Assembly (NCBI GenBank): GCA_029821455.1 | Contig: JALGTI010000068.1 | Location: 1 to 13,780 of the forward strand | Length of the DNA stretch: 13,780 bases | Direction of reading: 5' to 3' | Origin: Candidatus Zipacnadia bacterium | GTDB lineage: Bacteria > Armatimonadota > Zipacnadia > Zipacnadales > Zipacnadaceae | Shown: positions 12,495-13,780 of the stretch, in pieces | Position numbering within the stretch: position 1 is the first letter of the stretch | Layout: every line of letters begins with the position of its first letter | The notes under the pieces: model-generated | Database searches by the model: none | Told to the model about the DNA's origin: nothing | What the model saw: only the letters and a program-made list of their open reading frames with translations | Made by a program: the position numbers and the translations under genes

Positions 12495-13519
12495 ACGCCG
12501 CAGAGCCGGCGCGAGATTGTTGAGCTGGTGGCCAAGTCACCGCACACGGTGGGGGCCACAGTGAGAGAGATCGGAGTCAGCAAAAGCAGCTACTATCGCT
12601 GGCGGGCGCAACTGCAAGGGCAGCGTAGTAGCAAGGATACGCAGAGGGCTTGGAATCGGCTACGGCCCCAGGAGCGCGCGGCGATCGTAAAGCAGGCTCT
12701 GGCCCAGCCCCACTTGACCGCCCGGGAATTGGCTTATTGGCTATGTGATCATGCGGGTTTCAGCGTCTCGGAGTCCACTGTATATCGGGTCCTGAAGGCA
12801 GAGCAGCTATTGCCGGACCGGCCGGCTGAGCCCAGCCGGCGGCTAAAGAGTTGGGCCGCAAGACCCAACGGCCCAATGAACTGTGGCAAAGTGATGCCAC
12901 CCGGTTTCTCGTTCCGGGCTGGGGCCACTACTGGCTGGTGAGCGTACTGGACGACTACTCGCGCAAGCTGTTGGCCTGGGAGCTAGTCAAGGATGTCCAG
13001 ACTGCCAGCCTGGCAGAGGCTATCCAGCAGGCGGTAGAGGGCAGTGACTTGGAGCAGGCGCCGGACCTGGTCAAGCCGGCGATGCTGACGGACAATGGCG
13101 GTGGTTATATCTCCCGGGCGATGGCTGACTTCTTGCCCAGCCACGGCCTGCGCCACCTGCGCGCCCGTAGCCATCACCCGCAGACCATCGGTAAGATCGA
13201 GCGCTTGCACCGGACGCTCAAAGACGACGTTAGCCTGGTGGTGCCCACCAGTCCTGATCGCCTCCGGGCCGCGATCGCCCAGTTTGCCAACTACTACAAC
13301 CGGCGCCGTTACCACGAAGCCCTGGACAACGTGACGCCCGACGATGTATATTATGGACGCAAGGAAGCCAGTCTGGCCCGGCGCAGACAGCTCCAAGTAC
13401 GCACACTCCTGGCCCGGCGGGAGCACTATCGCAGGGGGATAGAGATGGATGCAAACCCTGGAGGCCGGATGCCTCAACTGTACCTTAATTCAACCCCCAA
13501 TTTGTCCCACAACCGCTGA
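12489..13519 (+). pseudogene. IS3-family transposase OrfB (rve integrase), frameshifted
   Basis: The first frame (12489 onward) encodes the N-terminal part: SRREIVELVAKSPHTVG, IGVSKSSYYRWRAQL, HLTARELAYWLCDHAGFSVS, ESTVYRVLKAEQLLPDRPAE. Between about 12828 and 12850 the protein continues in the -1 frame with KTQRPNELWQSDATRFLVPG and LVSVLDDYSRKLLAWEL. The retroviral-type catalytic triad is complete in that frame: Asp in WQSDAT, Asp in LTDNGGGYIS, Glu in GKIERLHRTLKDD. The end matches the family (FANYYNRRRYHEALDNVTPD). No slippery run is present at the break, so a one-base deletion, or a sequencing error, is more likely than programmed shifting. As read, no full-length transposase can be made. 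Confidence 0.87.
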
Positions 13520-13699
13520 CGATTTACACGAAGGCATTCCAACACGGTGAGGCCCCACGGTGCGCTCAACTATCGACCACCAGCCCCGGAGGCAGTCCAG
13601 CCATGGCCTGCAGCTTCGGCTCCGCCTCAGCTTCCGGCCATGGCTACAACGGCTCTGCGACTGACATAGCACGTGGTACCACTAATGGGGACCGGCCAA
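13520..13699 (+). pseudogene. 3' end remnant of a second IS3-family transposase and its right terminus
   Basis: In the frame of 13535 the DNA encodes HSNTVRPHGALNYRPPAPEA, then VQP, closely resembling the common IS3-family ending YNTVRPHSALGYRPPAPEA. It runs to a TAG at 13667-13669. Thirty bases further on, GGGGACCGGCCA (ending 13699) resembles the right terminal repeat of such elements, with the CA end. Its upstream part is missing: the frame begins directly at the edge of the 11981-13519 element. This is therefore a different element that was cut by, or fused to, that one. From 13700 to the window end I see no gene. Confidence 0.7.
13599..13645. repeat. Perfect 10-bp inverted repeat inside the second IS3 remnant
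   Basis: AGCCATGGCC (13599-13608) and GGCCATGGCT (13636-13645) with a 27-nt loop. It lies in the low-complexity Pro/Ala tail of the transposase fragment; no T run follows. Confidence 0.6.
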
Positions 13700-13780
13700 C
13701 TGCGCAACGCGACCTGAGACCTCAGAACTTGTGGGAACGTGCACGGTCTTTTCCCCGCGTTTCCAGAGATCGCGGAGTTA

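Larger units (their letters stand above)
11981..13519 (+). mobile_element. IS3-family insertion sequence with a broken orfB
   Basis: About 1539 bp, bounded by imperfect inverted repeats: TCAGCGGAAATGGGACAA at 11981-11998, and on the minus strand TCAGCGGTTGTGGGACAA at 13519-13502 (15 of 18 match). An inner boundary at TGGGACAA (11991 and 13509), giving the TG...CA ends usual in IS3 elements, is also possible. The stop codon of orfB lies inside the right repeat. No target duplication is visible (GTTC before, CGAT after), and the flanks are different genes: a nadE remnant on the left and another IS3 transposase end on the right. A deletion or rearrangement at one edge is therefore likely. Confidence 0.85.

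Noticed and set aside
1..13780. CRISPR array, tRNA or rRNA genes
   Set aside because: I saw no regularly spaced direct repeats and no cloverleaf or rRNA-like sequence, though a covariance-model search would be needed to be certain for tRNAs.

Overview
The window is a patchwork of decayed mobile DNA around one very large, disrupted gene. It comes from an unidentified bacterium. The DNA is GC-rich by eye, start sites carry Shine-Dalgarno sequences (clearest is GGAGGT before position 9092), and transposase, NAD synthetase and serine recombinase remnants are all bacterial. A secreted giant protein with TPR-like, beta-propeller and HEAT regions fits large-genome environmental phyla such as Planctomycetota, Armatimonadota or Hydrogenedentota. 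That placement is only an impression; no marker gene fixes the taxon.

Layout. 233-755 (-) is an IS1380-family transposase with a frameshift and most of its middle deleted. 1308-2108 (+) is the zinc-ribbon and coiled-coil end of a large serine recombinase without its catalytic domain. It is followed by a small helix-turn-helix (HTH) gene (2284-2715, +). A second, diverged copy of that HTH gene lies at 10667-11017 (+), and in both copies a hairpin precedes the conserved coding part. 2942-9092 (-) was a single gene of about 1845 codons. It is now split by a 605-bp element at 5669-6273, which has 34-bp imperfect terminal inverted repeats and an 8-bp target duplication. Removing the element and one duplication copy rejoins the two halves exactly in frame. 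9185-10084 is a complete IS5-family element, 82 bp upstream of the big gene's ribosome binding site, whose transposase needs a -1 frameshift at an A6 run. 11174-11980 (-) is a broken nadE: no glutaminase domain, and a frameshifting deletion that removes the ATP-binding SGGxDS loop. 11981-13519 is an IS3-family element with orfA intact and orfB frameshifted. It abuts the 3' end of another IS3-family transposase (13520-13699).

Most of the genes do not cooperate in a pathway. Functional content is limited to possible mobility by the IS5 copy, perhaps the two small HTH proteins, and the former giant protein, now probably expressed only as a truncated, exported N-terminal half. The strongest observation is the element-split giant gene and the unassigned element that split it. 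Second is the pair of HTH genes with a shared hairpin that appears to covary.
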